Assembly: GCF_000381825.1 (NCBI RefSeq)
Contig: NZ_KB907123.1
Coordinates: 1-64,000 of the forward strand
Origin: Thioalkalivibrio sp. ALJT
GTDB taxonomy: Bacteria > Pseudomonadota > Gammaproteobacteria > Ectothiorhodospirales > Ectothiorhodospiraceae
Direction of reading: 5' to 3'
Length of the DNA: 64,000 bases
Part shown: piece after piece, positions 16,796 through 26,259 of the stretch
How the letters are laid out: the number at the start of each line of letters is the position of its first letter
Position numbering within the stretch: position 1 is the first letter of the stretch
Notes under the pieces: generated by a model
Databases searched by the model: none
Told to the model about the DNA's origin: nothing
Seen by the model: the letters and a program-made list of their open reading frames with translations, nothing else
Translations under genes and position numbers: made by a program

Positions 16796-19581
16796 CCGGC
16801 AAGATCCTGAAACAGATGACTGGCGGCGCCATCCCCCGCTTTGGATTGACTGTATTCGCGGTGCTCGCGCTTCTGATGGCCAGCGGGTGCGACAGCTTCG
16901 GCAGTGCCAGCGAGGCGGAGTACCTCGAGCGCGCCGAGCAGCGTATGGAAAGTGCCGATTACGCAGCGGCCATTATTGAATACCGCAATGCCCTGCGTCT
17001 GGAGAGTCGCACCAGTACCCGTGCCGCCCTGGGGCAGGCCTATTTGGCCGATGGTCAGTATGATGCTGCGGCCTCGCACCTGGAGCGCGCATTCAGCGCC
17101 TCCGAGTCGCAAGATCTGCTGCTGCCGTTGTCGCACGCCCTGTTTCAGCTCGATCGCTTCGCCGATCTTGCGGAGTTGCCGCACCCCGAAGGTCTGGAGG
17201 CGAAGAAGGCAGCCGAGGTCTTCGGGCATCAGGCGATCGCGCATATCCGTTTGGGCCAGATGGAAGAGGCGCGGGAGGCGCTGCAGGCTGCCCGCGATCG
17301 TGATCCGGAGCTCGCCTTGCTTCACCTTGGGGAGGCCTACCTGGCGCTCGACGATGCGGACATCGACGCGGCTAGCGATGCCGCGGGTCGCGCGCTCGAA
17401 CGGGATGGCGACCTCGCGCCCGCCTGGGCCCTGGTTGGCGACCTGGCGCACCGGGGCGGTGACCCGGACGCGGCCCTGGATGCCTATGATCGGGCGCTTG
17501 AGCGGCGTCCGTACCAGATTGCCGAGCGTCTCAAGCGTGGGCTGACCCATCTGGAACAAGGCCGCTATGAAGAGGCAGCGGCCGATGCGCAGTTCCTGCG
17601 CCAGGGGGCGCCGGATCATCCTGGTGGCCACTTCCTCCGGGGGCTGGTGCATTTCCAGCAGGAGGAGCTGTCGGAGGCGCAGCCTTACTTCGAGGAGGCA
17701 TTGTCCCGCAGCCGCAATTACCGGCCTGCCATGCCTTACCTCGCTGCGATCCTGCTGCACAATGGCAATCTCGCGCAGGCCGAGCACCATCTCGAGCGCC
17801 ACTCCGCCTCCGGCCCGGATACGGCCATGACGTACCGGCTCTGGGGGCGCCTGGAAATGCAACGGGGTGATCCGGAGGCCGCGCGCAGCCGTCTCGAACA
17901 GGCGCTCGAGCGCCACCCGGAAATGACGCCGGCGCTAGGCGACATGCTGGCGGGTCTTTATCTTGAGTCCGAGAACCCGGATCGGGGTGTCGAGTTCCTG
18001 CGTACTGCGCACAACGAGGGGCAGGGTTCACCGACCATGCGTCGCATGCTGGCACGGGCGCTGCTGGAGCGCGGCGAGGAGGACGAGGCGCATGAGCTGA
18101 TGGCCGCAGAGCCGGAGCAGGATCAGGTCGCCTGGGCCATGAGTCATATCGCCAACAGTCGCTACGCAGAGGCGCTTGAAGTGGCGCGGGCGATGATTGC
18201 CGATGATCGCCAGAACGTGCAGGGCTACAACATCAAGGGCGCCGCCTTGCTGGGGCTCAACCGAATTGAAGAAGGCCGTCTGGCCTTTCAGGAGGGGGCT
18301 CAGGCCAATCCGGAGAGTGTCTCCATCGCCATGAATCTCGGTGCGCTGGAAGTGCGTCTGGGCAACCTCGACGCCGCCCGCGAAGTGTTCGAGGATCTGC
18401 AGGAGATGTCGCCCGGACACGCGGCTTCGGCGATGCAGCTGGCAAGCATGGCTACGGCCGATGGCGATCACGAGGCGGCCCTGCGCTGGCTCGAGGGTGC
18501 GATGCAGCACCATCCGGAGGAGGTCGAGCCCGCGTTGATGCTGACGCGCCTGCCTCTGACCGAGGATCGTGCTCCCGTGGTGCTCGCGCTTCTGGAGGAG
18601 GCGCTGGAAAACCATCCGGAGCAGCCCGAGCTCCTCTCGACCATCGCCCATGTGCACGAGGCGCTGGGCCAGCACGCCGAGGCCCTTCCACCCCTGGAGC
18701 GGCTGGCGGATGTGAGCCCGGACGATGCAGATGTACAGTTTGCGCTGGCGCGTGTGCGTGCAGCAACCGGCGATGAGCCCGGTTCGACTGCTGCCTTGCG
18801 GCGGGTCCTGGAGCTGGACAGTTCGCATGTGACCGCGCGTCATGCGCTGACCCATCATCTGGCGGCTGCAGGTGAAGTCGATGCGGCGCGGGAGGTGTTC
18901 GCCCCCCTGCTGGACACGCACGGCGAGGAGCCCGGCGTGATCGCTCGCGATGCCTGGCTGCTTGCCCGTGAGGACGAGCACGCGGCCGCCGTGGCGCGTT
19001 ACACCGAGGCGCTGGAACAGGAAAGCTCGCGCCAATGGGTCGTCGAGCGCCACCAGTCGCGTCTGCAGGCCGGGCTGGGGGACGAAGCACTCCGCGACCT
19101 CGAACAATGGCTCGATGACAATCCGCAAGATCTCGGCGTTCGTCATCTGCTCGGGTCCGCCCAGCTGGGGCTTGACCGGGAGGATGCGGCACGGGAGACG
19201 TATCGCGCCATCCTGGCGCAACAGTCGGAGGACGTGGTCGCGCTGAACAACCTCGCCTGGCTGTTGCGCAAGGAAGAAACTGAAGAGGCGCTGGGTTATG
19301 CCGAGCGCGCGCGGGACCTGGCCCCCGAAGAGCCGGCGATCCTCGACACGCTGGGTGTCGTGCTTCTTTACAGTGACGACCCGGAGGCTGCCCGTGACGT
19401 ACTGGAAAGCGCCTACAGCGATGCTGCGACCACGCCCGGTATTGGCTATAACCTCGCCCGGGCGCTAGTCGCCACCGGTGACGAGGAGGCCGCCCGCGAC
19501 GTCCTCGATGCGGTCCTGAGCGCGGGTGACAGCTTTGCCGAGCGTGAGGATGCCTCCGCGTTGCGAGCGGAACTCGACTGA
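16792..19581 (+). CDS. prsT: PEP-CTERM system TPR-repeat lipoprotein PrsT
   Basis: A 929-residue lipoprotein with a signal ending LMASGC, followed by an almost continuous array of about 20-25 TPR-like helical pairs (for example SADYAAAIIEYRNALRLES and LAWLLRKEETEEALGYAERA). The size and the position right behind prsK-prsR match PrsT (TIGR02917). It probably forms a periplasmic scaffold for polysaccharide export or PEP-CTERM protein handling. Start ATG 16792 overlaps the prsR stop. A terminator-like hairpin follows. Confidence 0.92.
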   Translation: MTGKILKQMTGGAIPRFGLTVFAVLALLMASGCDSFGSASEAEYLERAEQRMESADYAAAIIEYRNALRLESRTSTRAALGQAYLADGQYDAAASHLERAFSASESQDLLLPLSHALFQLDRFADLAELPHPEGLEAKKAAEVFGHQAIAHIRLGQMEEAREALQAARDRDPELALLHLGEAYLALDDADIDAASDAAGRALERDGDLAPAWALVGDLAHRGGDPDAALDAYDRALERRPYQIAERLKRGLTHLEQGRYEEAAADAQFLRQGAPDHPGGHFLRGLVHFQQEELSEAQPYFEEALSRSRNYRPAMPYLAAILLHNGNLAQAEHHLERHSASGPDTAMTYRLWGRLEMQRGDPEAARSRLEQALERHPEMTPALGDMLAGLYLESENPDRGVEFLRTAHNEGQGSPTMRRMLARALLERGEEDEAHELMAAEPEQDQVAWAMSHIANSRYAEALEVARAMIADDRQNVQGYNIKGAALLGLNRIEEGRLAFQEGAQANPESVSIAMNLGALEVRLGNLDAAREVFEDLQEMSPGHAASAMQLASMATADGDHEAALRWLEGAMQHHPEEVEPALMLTRLPLTEDRAPVVLALLEEALENHPEQPELLSTIAHVHEALGQHAEALPPLERLADVSPDDADVQFALARVRAATGDEPGSTAALRRVLELDSSHVTARHALTHHLAAAGEVDAAREVFAPLLDTHGEEPGVIARDAWLLAREDEHAAAVARYTEALEQESSRQWVVERHQSRLQAGLGDEALRDLEQWLDDNPQDLGVRHLLGSAQLGLDREDAARETYRAILAQQSEDVVALNNLAWLLRKEETEEALGYAERARDLAPEEPAILDTLGVVLLYSDDPEAARDVLESAYSDAATTPGIGYNLARALVATGDEEAARDVLDAVLSAGDSFAEREDASALRAELD

Positions 19582-19612
19582 CAGGCGGAAGGCTGGTCAG
19601 CCAAACCCTCTG

Positions 19613-19646
19613 GCGGGCCCGCGTGCGGCGCGGCCCGCTTCCTTTC
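19613..19646 (+). terminator. Terminator after prsT
   Basis: GCGGGCC (19613-19619) pairs with GGCCCGC (19632-19638), followed by TTCCTTTCC. It marks the end of the prsK-R-T transcript; the remaining bases up to the convergent PilZ gene (19840) hold nothing else I can support. Confidence 0.5.
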
Positions 19647-19839
19647 CGGGGTAAAGCGAACGGGGTTGCGCGGGTCGGCTGGTCAGCCCTCCGGCGAGGC
19701 CCTGATTAACCGAGCCGCTCACTCCGGTAGCGCGAGATTTCCGAAACCGGGCGCTGCGCGCCGTCGGTCGTGATATTGCGGGTCGATTCCCGCGGCAGGT
19801 CGCGGTACCGGAGAAAATGCGGAGAAATCACCGTTATCT

Positions 19840-20418
19840 TCAGGAAGTGCCCGCGAATTGCAGGCCAGCGCGATCGTGCTTGCTGAACACCACGACGGCT
19901 TCGCGAATCTGATCTTCCGGCACGCAGATGTGAATGGCCGATCCAGGCGCAGGAGGGTTGGCTCCGCCCAATGTTGCGATGCGGGCCCCGCCTTTGGACA
20001 GATCGATCAGTCGGCAGCGGATCGTCGCGTCCTCGACCCAGGCCTGGGTCAGTTTGTCCACCCACTGGCGAGGCCAGCGGCGACGTTCGTTCTTGCCAAC
20101 CGAGTCCTGCGGGGAGGAAGCAGTATCGCCTTGCCGAGCATACTGCCAGGCGAAGGCTGCGCTCCAGTGTCCCTGTTCGGCGGATGTAGCGTAGATCTGG
20201 GCCTGGGCCTTGTCGCAAATGGGGGGCGTCCCCAGGTGTTCGATCACCGCTGCGACGAAACGCGAGGCGATCGAATCGTATTCTTCCTGGGTTGGCAGGT
20301 CCTGGTAGAGCTGGGCATGGATCTCGTTCAGGACTTCCAGCCGCCCTTCCCAGTCGCGGTCGACCAGGGTTGGCAGCCAGAACTCCGCGAGTTCCTGGGC
20401 GAGTTCGTTGTGGTTCAT
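19840..20418 (-). CDS. PilZ-domain c-di-GMP receptor protein
   Basis: 192 residues. The N-terminal 100 are helical and of no known family; the C-terminal half is a PilZ domain with both c-di-GMP motifs intact: RxxxR at R113-R117 in RRRWPRQ and DxSxxG at D139-S141-G144 in DLSKGGA. It should bind cyclic di-GMP and transmit that signal. Its place between prsT and the main EPS operon suggests post-translational control of polysaccharide production. It is transcribed towards prsT and divergently from the chain-length gene. Confidence 0.85.
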   Translation of the reverse strand: MNHNELAQELAEFWLPTLVDRDWEGRLEVLNEIHAQLYQDLPTQEEYDSIASRFVAAVIEHLGTPPICDKAQAQIYATSAEQGHWSAAFAWQYARQGDTASSPQDSVGKNERRRWPRQWVDKLTQAWVEDATIRCRLIDLSKGGARIATLGGANPPAPGSAIHICVPEDQIREAVVVFSKHDRAGLQFAGTS

Positions 20419-21024
20419 GCCTTGCTCACTCCCCCTTTAAACGGATTTTGACGCTTGATATTCGAAGCAATATCCGGGCCATGCAGAACAAGTCTCTGCC
20501 GAAGGGCAGCGATGATCAACGCCTGTACTCACGTTGAGGCTGAAGGCTTTTCGAGGTCGGGGGTGTTGCGCAACGGGTAGTGGCTTTGCCCGCAAGCCTG
20601 GCGGTATCGCATCCGGCGGGGTGGTTCGAAATCCTTTAATATATTGACAATTCAGATGGTTCTGGTTTCTTTCGGGCGCTTCCATGCGGCGCGTTGGGTG
20701 CGGGGCCGCCGCGCGGCAGTCACCGCGTATTCGACCGCACGCAAGACTGGTTCGAGCGCAGGCGTCTGCATTCGATCCGTTTTTTCGGGCCGGCTCATGG
20801 CGACGGGGCGTCTCCCGGGACACGCACAACTAACGGTCAGTCTGTAAACATTCCCGACATTTGTGGACAGAATCATGGAAACGCTTTTCAATGGGCCACA
20901 TCGTTGTGGCACCGTCTTACGATAGGGTGCGAAACTGACGAACGGCCGGTTCCCGGCGGCCTTTGGACGCCGGGGCTGGAGCATTAATGCCGCATAAGCG
21001 CGGTTAGCGGGAACTTCGGGCAGT
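20419..21024. other. 606-bp intergenic region upstream of the main EPS operon
   Basis: No gene is supported here. It contains a diverged copy of the intergenic repeat described at 56296-56647 (see 20567-20790), a TTGACA hexamer at 20645-20650 without a good -10 partner, an inverted TCTGT/ACAGA pair around 20837-20870 and a TGGCACC run at 20907-20913 that resembles a sigma-54 -24 box but lacks the -12 GC. The promoter of the 21025-39765 operon must lie in this stretch. Confidence 0.5.
20567..20790. repeat. Diverged copy of the intergenic hairpin repeat family
   Basis: Two blocks align in order with the element at 56296-56647: CAACGGGTAGTGGCTTTGCCCG near 20574 matches the block starting near 56375, and GTCACCGCG, CGCACGCAA and CGAGCGC near 20717-20765 match 56577-56620. 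The middle is poorly conserved. The outer 25-bp inverted repeats of the other copy are not recognisable here. Confidence 0.45.
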
Positions 21025-22575
21025 ATGGAAAAGATCGTTCAAGACCTTCTGCAGCATGCGCGCGCGACCTGGCGCCGGCGCTGGTGGATTCTGCCGGTCG
21101 CATGGCTGGTCTGCCTGGGCGGCTGGGCCTACGTGCACAGTTTGCCGGATGTGTACGAGTCCGAATCCCGGGTGTTTGTGAATACTCAGTCGGTGCTCGA
21201 CCCGCTCCTGCGCGGGATGACGGTGCGGCCAGATACCGAACAAAGTCTTCGCATGATCACCAGCACCCTGCTCAGTCGCGACAACCTGGAACAGATCGCG
21301 CGTGACAGTGACCTGGACGTGCTTACGGGCATCTCCGATCTGGATGAGCACGTAGAGAAACTTCGCGCCGGGCTCAACCTTGCGGGTGGGCAGCGGAACA
21401 ATATCTACCGCATCAGTTTCCGTCACCACAATCCGGACGTCGCACACCATGTAGTGCGCGAGACCGTGAACCTGTTCATGGAGCGCGGAATGGGCGATTC
21501 CCGCCTGGACATCACCACCTCGCAGCAGTTCATTGAGCGTCAGATGGAAGGGTACGAAAGCCAGCTGCAGGAGCAGGAAGCCAAAATCGAGCAATTCAAG
21601 CGTGACAACGCGCGTTTCCTTAGTGGTGACGGGAATTTCTACAGTCGGCTGGAGCGTGCGCGAGAGCGCCTGAGCCAGACGCAGCTGCAGGAGCGCGAAG
21701 CCCTGAGCCGTTTGCAGATCTTGGAGCGGCGCGCGGCAGAGGCTTCGGGGCCGGAGGCTGTCGCCCGTTACCAGAACCCGGAGCTGGATCGGCGGATCAA
21801 CGACCTGCAGGAACGGATCGACACCATGCGCCAACAGTTTACCGACGACCACCCGGATGTTGTCTCGGCGCGGCGCATCCTCGGTGAGCTGGAAGAACGG
21901 CGCGAACGCGAGGCCGAAGCATTTGCCGAGAACCCGCAGGCTCTTGAGGGTGTGGGTGCCAGTACGACGGACCCTTTGCAGCACGCCATTACCGAGACTG
22001 AAAGCGAGCTCGCATCGTTACGGACCCGCATCCAGGATTTCGAGGAGCGAGTGGCGACACTGGAACGGGATGTCGACCGTGCCCCGGCGGTGGAATCCGA
22101 ATTGACCGCGCTCACGCGTAACTACGACGTACTGCGCGACTCCTACCGTCAGCTTCAGAACCGTCGCGAGCAGGTGGTGATGTCGGGTGAGGTCGAAAGG
22201 CAGACCGACTCGGTGGATTTCCGCGTGCTGGAGCCGCCGCGTCGCCCGATGGAGCCGGCCTCGCCCGATCGGCCCTTGCTGGCCACGGGGGTGTTGCTGC
22301 TGGGGCTGGGTGCCGGTACCGGCTTTGCGTTCCTGCTTTCGCAGATGCGGCGGACGGTCGGTGACAGCCGCCAGTTGGCCGAGATCACCGGGCGGCCGGT
22401 TCTGGGTACGGTCTCCCGCGTGCGAACGCCCGTACAGACCCGCCGCCGCTTTTCCGAGCTATTGTTCTTCACGATGGGGATTGGCAGTCTGCTCGTCGTC
22501 TTCGCCACAGTGATGGCCCTGTATCTGACGGGTTCGGCCTACATCCTGGATGAATTGATCAGGCTGCTGCGATGA
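21025..22575 (+). CDS. XrtA-associated polysaccharide chain-length determinant
   Basis: A 516-residue Wzz/GumC-like inner-membrane protein (TIGR03007 type). A first membrane segment lies at about residues 20-37, then the Wzz domain begins with YESESRVFVNTQSVL. A long coiled-coil periplasmic part follows (about 170-400, rich in Glu/Arg/Gln), and the last third returns to the membrane with two segments (near 415-435 and 478-502). It sets polymer length together with the tyrosine kinase encoded next. It is the first gene of the long plus-strand operon. Confidence 0.92.
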   Translation: MEKIVQDLLQHARATWRRRWWILPVAWLVCLGGWAYVHSLPDVYESESRVFVNTQSVLDPLLRGMTVRPDTEQSLRMITSTLLSRDNLEQIARDSDLDVLTGISDLDEHVEKLRAGLNLAGGQRNNIYRISFRHHNPDVAHHVVRETVNLFMERGMGDSRLDITTSQQFIERQMEGYESQLQEQEAKIEQFKRDNARFLSGDGNFYSRLERARERLSQTQLQEREALSRLQILERRAAEASGPEAVARYQNPELDRRINDLQERIDTMRQQFTDDHPDVVSARRILGELEERREREAEAFAENPQALEGVGASTTDPLQHAITETESELASLRTRIQDFEERVATLERDVDRAPAVESELTALTRNYDVLRDSYRQLQNRREQVVMSGEVERQTDSVDFRVLEPPRRPMEPASPDRPLLATGVLLLGLGAGTGFAFLLSQMRRTVGDSRQLAEITGRPVLGTVSRVRTPVQTRRRFSELLFFTMGIGSLLVVFATVMALYLTGSAYILDELIRLLR

Positions 22576-22675
22576 GCTTGCATTCACCCAAGCATCTTCC
22601 GCTGCCAGGGTCGGTCGCCACGCCTCGCCCCGCATGCCGAAGCGGCCAGCCGCGTGCAACCAAGGGAAGTGCCGC

Positions 22676-23548
22676 ATGAGTATCATCGAGAAAGCCCTCG
22701 ACAAAAATCGTTCAAGGCAACCTGCTCCCGGGGTCGAACAGCCCGTGGCGGCCGCTCCGGGCCCGGAGCCCGAGTCGGCCCGTTCGCAGGAGGTGGCGAT
22801 CAATTTCGGCTGGTTGCGCAAGCAGGGGATTGTCGTTCCCGGGGAGCATCGCTCGGCGGCGGCGGAAGAGTTCCGCATGATGAAACGGCCGCTGTTGAAC
22901 AATGCGTTTGGCCGGCATACGGCCATGCAGGTCCCCAAGGGCCGGATGATCATGGTCACCAGCGCGCTCCCCAACGAGGGCAAGACCTTCACCACGACCA
23001 ACCTCGCACTGAGCATTGCGATGGAGGTGGATCGCACGGTGCTGGTGGTCGATGCCGATGTCGCCCGTCCCGCGATCCCTCGCACCCTCGGTTTCGAGGC
23101 CGATCTTGGGTTGATGGACGTGCTGACGGATCCGGACATCGAGATCCCGGACGTCCTGCTGCGCACCAACATCGACGGGCTTAGTGTGCTGCCGGCGGGG
23201 CGGCCGCATGGACGGTCGACCGAAATCCTGGCCAGTGATGCCATGTTGCAGCTGCTCGATGACCTGTATGCGCGCTACGACGATCGCGTGATCCTGTTCG
23301 ATTCCCCGCCGTTGCTGGCCACCAGCGAGCCGGGGGTGCTGGCCCATCATATGGGGCAGGTGGTGATGGTGGTGGACGCGGATAGCACGCCCGCCGCTTC
23401 GGTGGAGCGTGCCATGGAGCAGCTGCAATCCTGCGATGTGGTGCTTTCCATGTTGAATCGTGCCGCCCCCATGCCCGGATTGGGCTATGCAGGCGGGTAT
23501 TATTACGGGGGGCGAGAGCATGAGAGGGATGCGCGTGAAAAGGCCTGA
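22676..23548 (+). CDS. XrtA-associated bacterial tyrosine kinase (CpsD/CapB-like)
   Basis: 290 residues from ATG 22676 behind AAGGGAAG. It opens with the conserved SIIEKALDK. The ATP site is Walker A SALPNEGKT (about residues 95-103), Walker A' is VLVVDADVARPAI and Walker B is VILFDSPPLLA. The C-terminal GYAGGYYYGG is the Tyr cluster typical of autophosphorylated BY-kinases. It partners with the upstream chain-length protein (TIGR03018 type). The phosphatase domain encoded at 43733-45577 is a candidate for reversing its phosphorylation. Confidence 0.92.
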   Translation: MSIIEKALDKNRSRQPAPGVEQPVAAAPGPEPESARSQEVAINFGWLRKQGIVVPGEHRSAAAEEFRMMKRPLLNNAFGRHTAMQVPKGRMIMVTSALPNEGKTFTTTNLALSIAMEVDRTVLVVDADVARPAIPRTLGFEADLGLMDVLTDPDIEIPDVLLRTNIDGLSVLPAGRPHGRSTEILASDAMLQLLDDLYARYDDRVILFDSPPLLATSEPGVLAHHMGQVVMVVDADSTPAASVERAMEQLQSCDVVLSMLNRAAPMPGLGYAGGYYYGGREHERDAREKA

Positions 23549-25139
23549 CAAGTTCCACCCGGCGGGGCTTCGTCGGAAGCGGACACCGGGACTGCGCTGG
23601 CCATTGGCGGCCACGCTGAGTCTGGTCGCAGGTCCCGCTCTGGCGAGTGAATCGACCCCGGAACGAGAGCCTGCTCTGGCAACCGAGCCGGCGGCGCTAA
23701 GCGAGCCGACTCGGGTCGGTTACTTCGGCCTGGCCAGTGGCTGGGAGATCACCCCGCGCGTCACTGCCTCCGCGGAGCTTACCGACAACGCCACCCTTGC
23801 ACCCCGAGGCCAGGCGAGCTCGGATCTCATTCTTTCCGTGCGCCCCGGTATATCGCTGCGCCAGCAGGGCCCGAGCATGGAAACACGGGTCGATTACTCC
23901 CTCAATGCCCGGCGCTTTGTCAGCACCTCGCGCGAGGACCGTACGACGCACTTCCTGCGCGCCAGTAATGATTGGGAGATCGTGCCCAATACGTTCTTCC
24001 TGCAGACGCGCGCGAGTCGGACGGAGGATGCCGCCTCCCTGCTGGGGCCCGTCGGGATCGGATCGAGCACGCCGCGCGCCAACCTGCAGGAGTCCACGCG
24101 CTACAGCATTTCGCCGCTATTGCGAACGCGCTTTGGCAGCTTCGCCAATCAGCAAATTCGCTATACCTATGATGAAATCCGCTACCACCGCAGCCAGCGC
24201 CCCAACAACGACTCGCACCGTGTCGAATATACGCTGGACAGCGGAGCGGCGTTTAATCGCCCCTTCTGGCAGTTGGCCGCATTCTACGAGCAGGAGAACT
24301 TCGAGGACGGACTGGAAGGCGAGTTCGGGGAAGTCAGCGCCACCCTCGGCTATCGCTTCGGGCGTTCCCTGCGTCTGTTCGGCACCGCAGGTCGCGAATT
24401 CAACGACTTTGCCACGACCCGTGAAGATGACGATGGCAGCTTCTGGGAAGTCGGGGCCGGATGGGCGCCTACCCGTGTCACCAGTATTGATGCGCGCTAC
24501 GGCGATCGCTTCTTTGGCAAGACCCGTGCGCTTTCGGTGGAACATCGCAGCCGCCGATCGACCTACCGCCTGAGTTATAACGAGGGCATCGGTTCTACCC
24601 GCCAGCGCCGGGGTGCGCAATTCGATGCCCTGGCGGACGAGCTGGGTACGACGGTCGATGACTTGTTCGATCAGTTCACGCTGGACGAGATCGCCTTTTT
24701 GCTGGCGGTTTCGGGCCTGACCGAAGAGGCCCTGGTCGAGGACTTTTTCTTTAGCCAGTCCTTGCGTGGTGCCTGGCGCTACAACACCGGACGCAGTGTC
24801 TTCGGCGTGACGGCCTTCCGTACCCAGCGCGAGTCGGAAACCCGCAGCGGTCTGGGGCTGTTCCAGGACAACAACCGTCGTACGGGTGTGAATGCCTCCT
24901 GGGATTGGCAATACGGTCCCCTCACCACGCTCGATCTGTCCGCGGGTTATACCCGAACGCAATTCCTGGGCAGTGACCGCGAGGACGATCGCTGGAACCT
25001 GCGGATCGGGTTTGCGCAGGAGCTGTCGCCGGACCTTCGCTTCAGGCTGGTGTACCGCCATCAGCGCCGGGATTCCGACAGCGCTGCGAACGAATTCCGT
25101 GAAAACTCCATCATCGCGACTCTGACCAAGGAATTCTGA
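23520..25139 (+). CDS. XrtA-associated outer-membrane beta-barrel protein
   Basis: About 539 residues from ATG 23520 (overlapping the kinase gene by 29 bases), with a signal peptide ending GPALASES near residue 40. The mature part is a series of alternating strands ending in an aromatic residue (IIATLTKEF), the outer-membrane insertion signature. It matches the TIGR03016 group found in nearly all XrtA EPS loci, often likened to a polysaccharide secretin-type barrel. GTG 23535 and ATG 23529 are alternative starts. Confidence 0.85.
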   Translation: MRGMRVKRPDKFHPAGLRRKRTPGLRWPLAATLSLVAGPALASESTPEREPALATEPAALSEPTRVGYFGLASGWEITPRVTASAELTDNATLAPRGQASSDLILSVRPGISLRQQGPSMETRVDYSLNARRFVSTSREDRTTHFLRASNDWEIVPNTFFLQTRASRTEDAASLLGPVGIGSSTPRANLQESTRYSISPLLRTRFGSFANQQIRYTYDEIRYHRSQRPNNDSHRVEYTLDSGAAFNRPFWQLAAFYEQENFEDGLEGEFGEVSATLGYRFGRSLRLFGTAGREFNDFATTREDDDGSFWEVGAGWAPTRVTSIDARYGDRFFGKTRALSVEHRSRRSTYRLSYNEGIGSTRQRRGAQFDALADELGTTVDDLFDQFTLDEIAFLLAVSGLTEEALVEDFFFSQSLRGAWRYNTGRSVFGVTAFRTQRESETRSGLGLFQDNNRRTGVNASWDWQYGPLTTLDLSAGYTRTQFLGSDREDDRWNLRIGFAQELSPDLRFRLVYRHQRRDSDSAANEFRENSIIATLTKEF

Positions 25140-25142
25140 GGG

Positions 25143-26246
25143 ATGTACGAGGAATTCTACGGCCTGGCAGCGCGACCGTTCGCGCTCAGCCCGGACCCGC
25201 GTTTCTATTACGCGAGCAAGGGCCACAGCCGTGCCATGGCGTATCTCGAATACGGGGTGCAGATGGAGGAGGGCTTCATCGTCATCACCGGTGAGGTCGG
25301 AGCGGGCAAGACCACACTGGTGCGTGGCCTGTTCCAGATGCTGGACGACAAGCCGCTGGTCGCTGCACAGCTGGTGAGCACCCAGCTGGACGCGCAGGAT
25401 CTGCTGCGTTCCGTCTGCCTGGCCTTCGGGCTTGATGACGCCCCCAATCACAAGGCTGGCCAGTTGCGGCGCCTGGAGACATTCCTGAAGGACATCCGCG
25501 CCCGAGGTCAGCGCGCCTTGCTGGTGGTGGACGAAGCGCAGAATCTCGGGTCGGACGCGGTCGAGGAGCTGCGCATGTTGTCCAACTTCCAGGGCATCGA
25601 CGGGCCGCTACTGCAGAGCTTTCTCCTGGGCCAGCCGGAGTTTCGGAGCGTGCTCCAGAGCGAGAACATGCAGCAGTTGCGCCAGCGGGTCATCGCGACC
25701 TACCACCTGGGGCCGATGGATGCAGATGATACCCGGGCCTACGTCGAGCACCGTTTGCATCGGGTTGGCTGGGGGGAACGGCCGGACTTCGCCGACGATA
25801 TCTGGGAACGCATCCATCAGTACACTGGCGGGATCCCGCGCAAGGTCAACACCTTTTGTGATCGTCTGCTCCTGATGGGCTACATGGAAGAACGCACCCA
25901 CTTGGATGCGGCGCATGCGCAGGTGGTCATCGACGAGATCGAGGCCGACCTCGGAGACGATACCCGGCAGTCGCCGACCGCCGCCACAGCCCATGTCGAC
26001 CCCGGGCAGACTTCGTCGTCAGACGCCGCGGTGGCCAGCATCGCGGCGGAGGCGAGCGATGCCGCGGTCGAAAGTCGCCTGGCGCTGATGCGTGTCGAAC
26101 AGGACGTCGAGGCCCTGCACGAGCGCCTGCAGCGGATCGAACGCAATATCTCGATCAACTTCCGGTTGAATCAGGAGCTCCTGGCGACCGTGCGCGAACA
26201 GTTCGACCTGGAGCAGTCGTCCGAATCCGGGATGGGGGAGCGCTAG
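25143..26246 (+). CDS. XrtA-associated AAA ATPase (ExeA-like)
   Basis: 367 residues. The opening MYEEFYGLAARPFALSPDPRF is the ExeA/GspA signature, followed by Walker A GEVGAGKTT (residues 50-58) and Walker B LLVVDEAQNL (near 124-133). The C-terminal 100 residues are a helical, probably coiled-coil extension (VEQDVEALHERLQRIERNI). It corresponds to TIGR03015. The gene starts three bases after the beta-barrel gene. It probably energises assembly of the export machinery at the inner membrane. Confidence 0.92.
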   Translation: MYEEFYGLAARPFALSPDPRFYYASKGHSRAMAYLEYGVQMEEGFIVITGEVGAGKTTLVRGLFQMLDDKPLVAAQLVSTQLDAQDLLRSVCLAFGLDDAPNHKAGQLRRLETFLKDIRARGQRALLVVDEAQNLGSDAVEELRMLSNFQGIDGPLLQSFLLGQPEFRSVLQSENMQQLRQRVIATYHLGPMDADDTRAYVEHRLHRVGWGERPDFADDIWERIHQYTGGIPRKVNTFCDRLLLMGYMEERTHLDAAHAQVVIDEIEADLGDDTRQSPTAATAHVDPGQTSSSDAAVASIAAEASDAAVESRLALMRVEQDVEALHERLQRIERNISINFRLNQELLATVREQFDLEQSSESGMGER

Positions 26247-26259
26247 GCGCGGCAGGCTG

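Noticed and set aside
20645-20680. TTGACA as a sigma-70 promoter for the main EPS operon
   Set aside because: No acceptable -10 hexamer follows at 16-18 bases, and it lies inside the diverged repeat over 300 bases from the gene.
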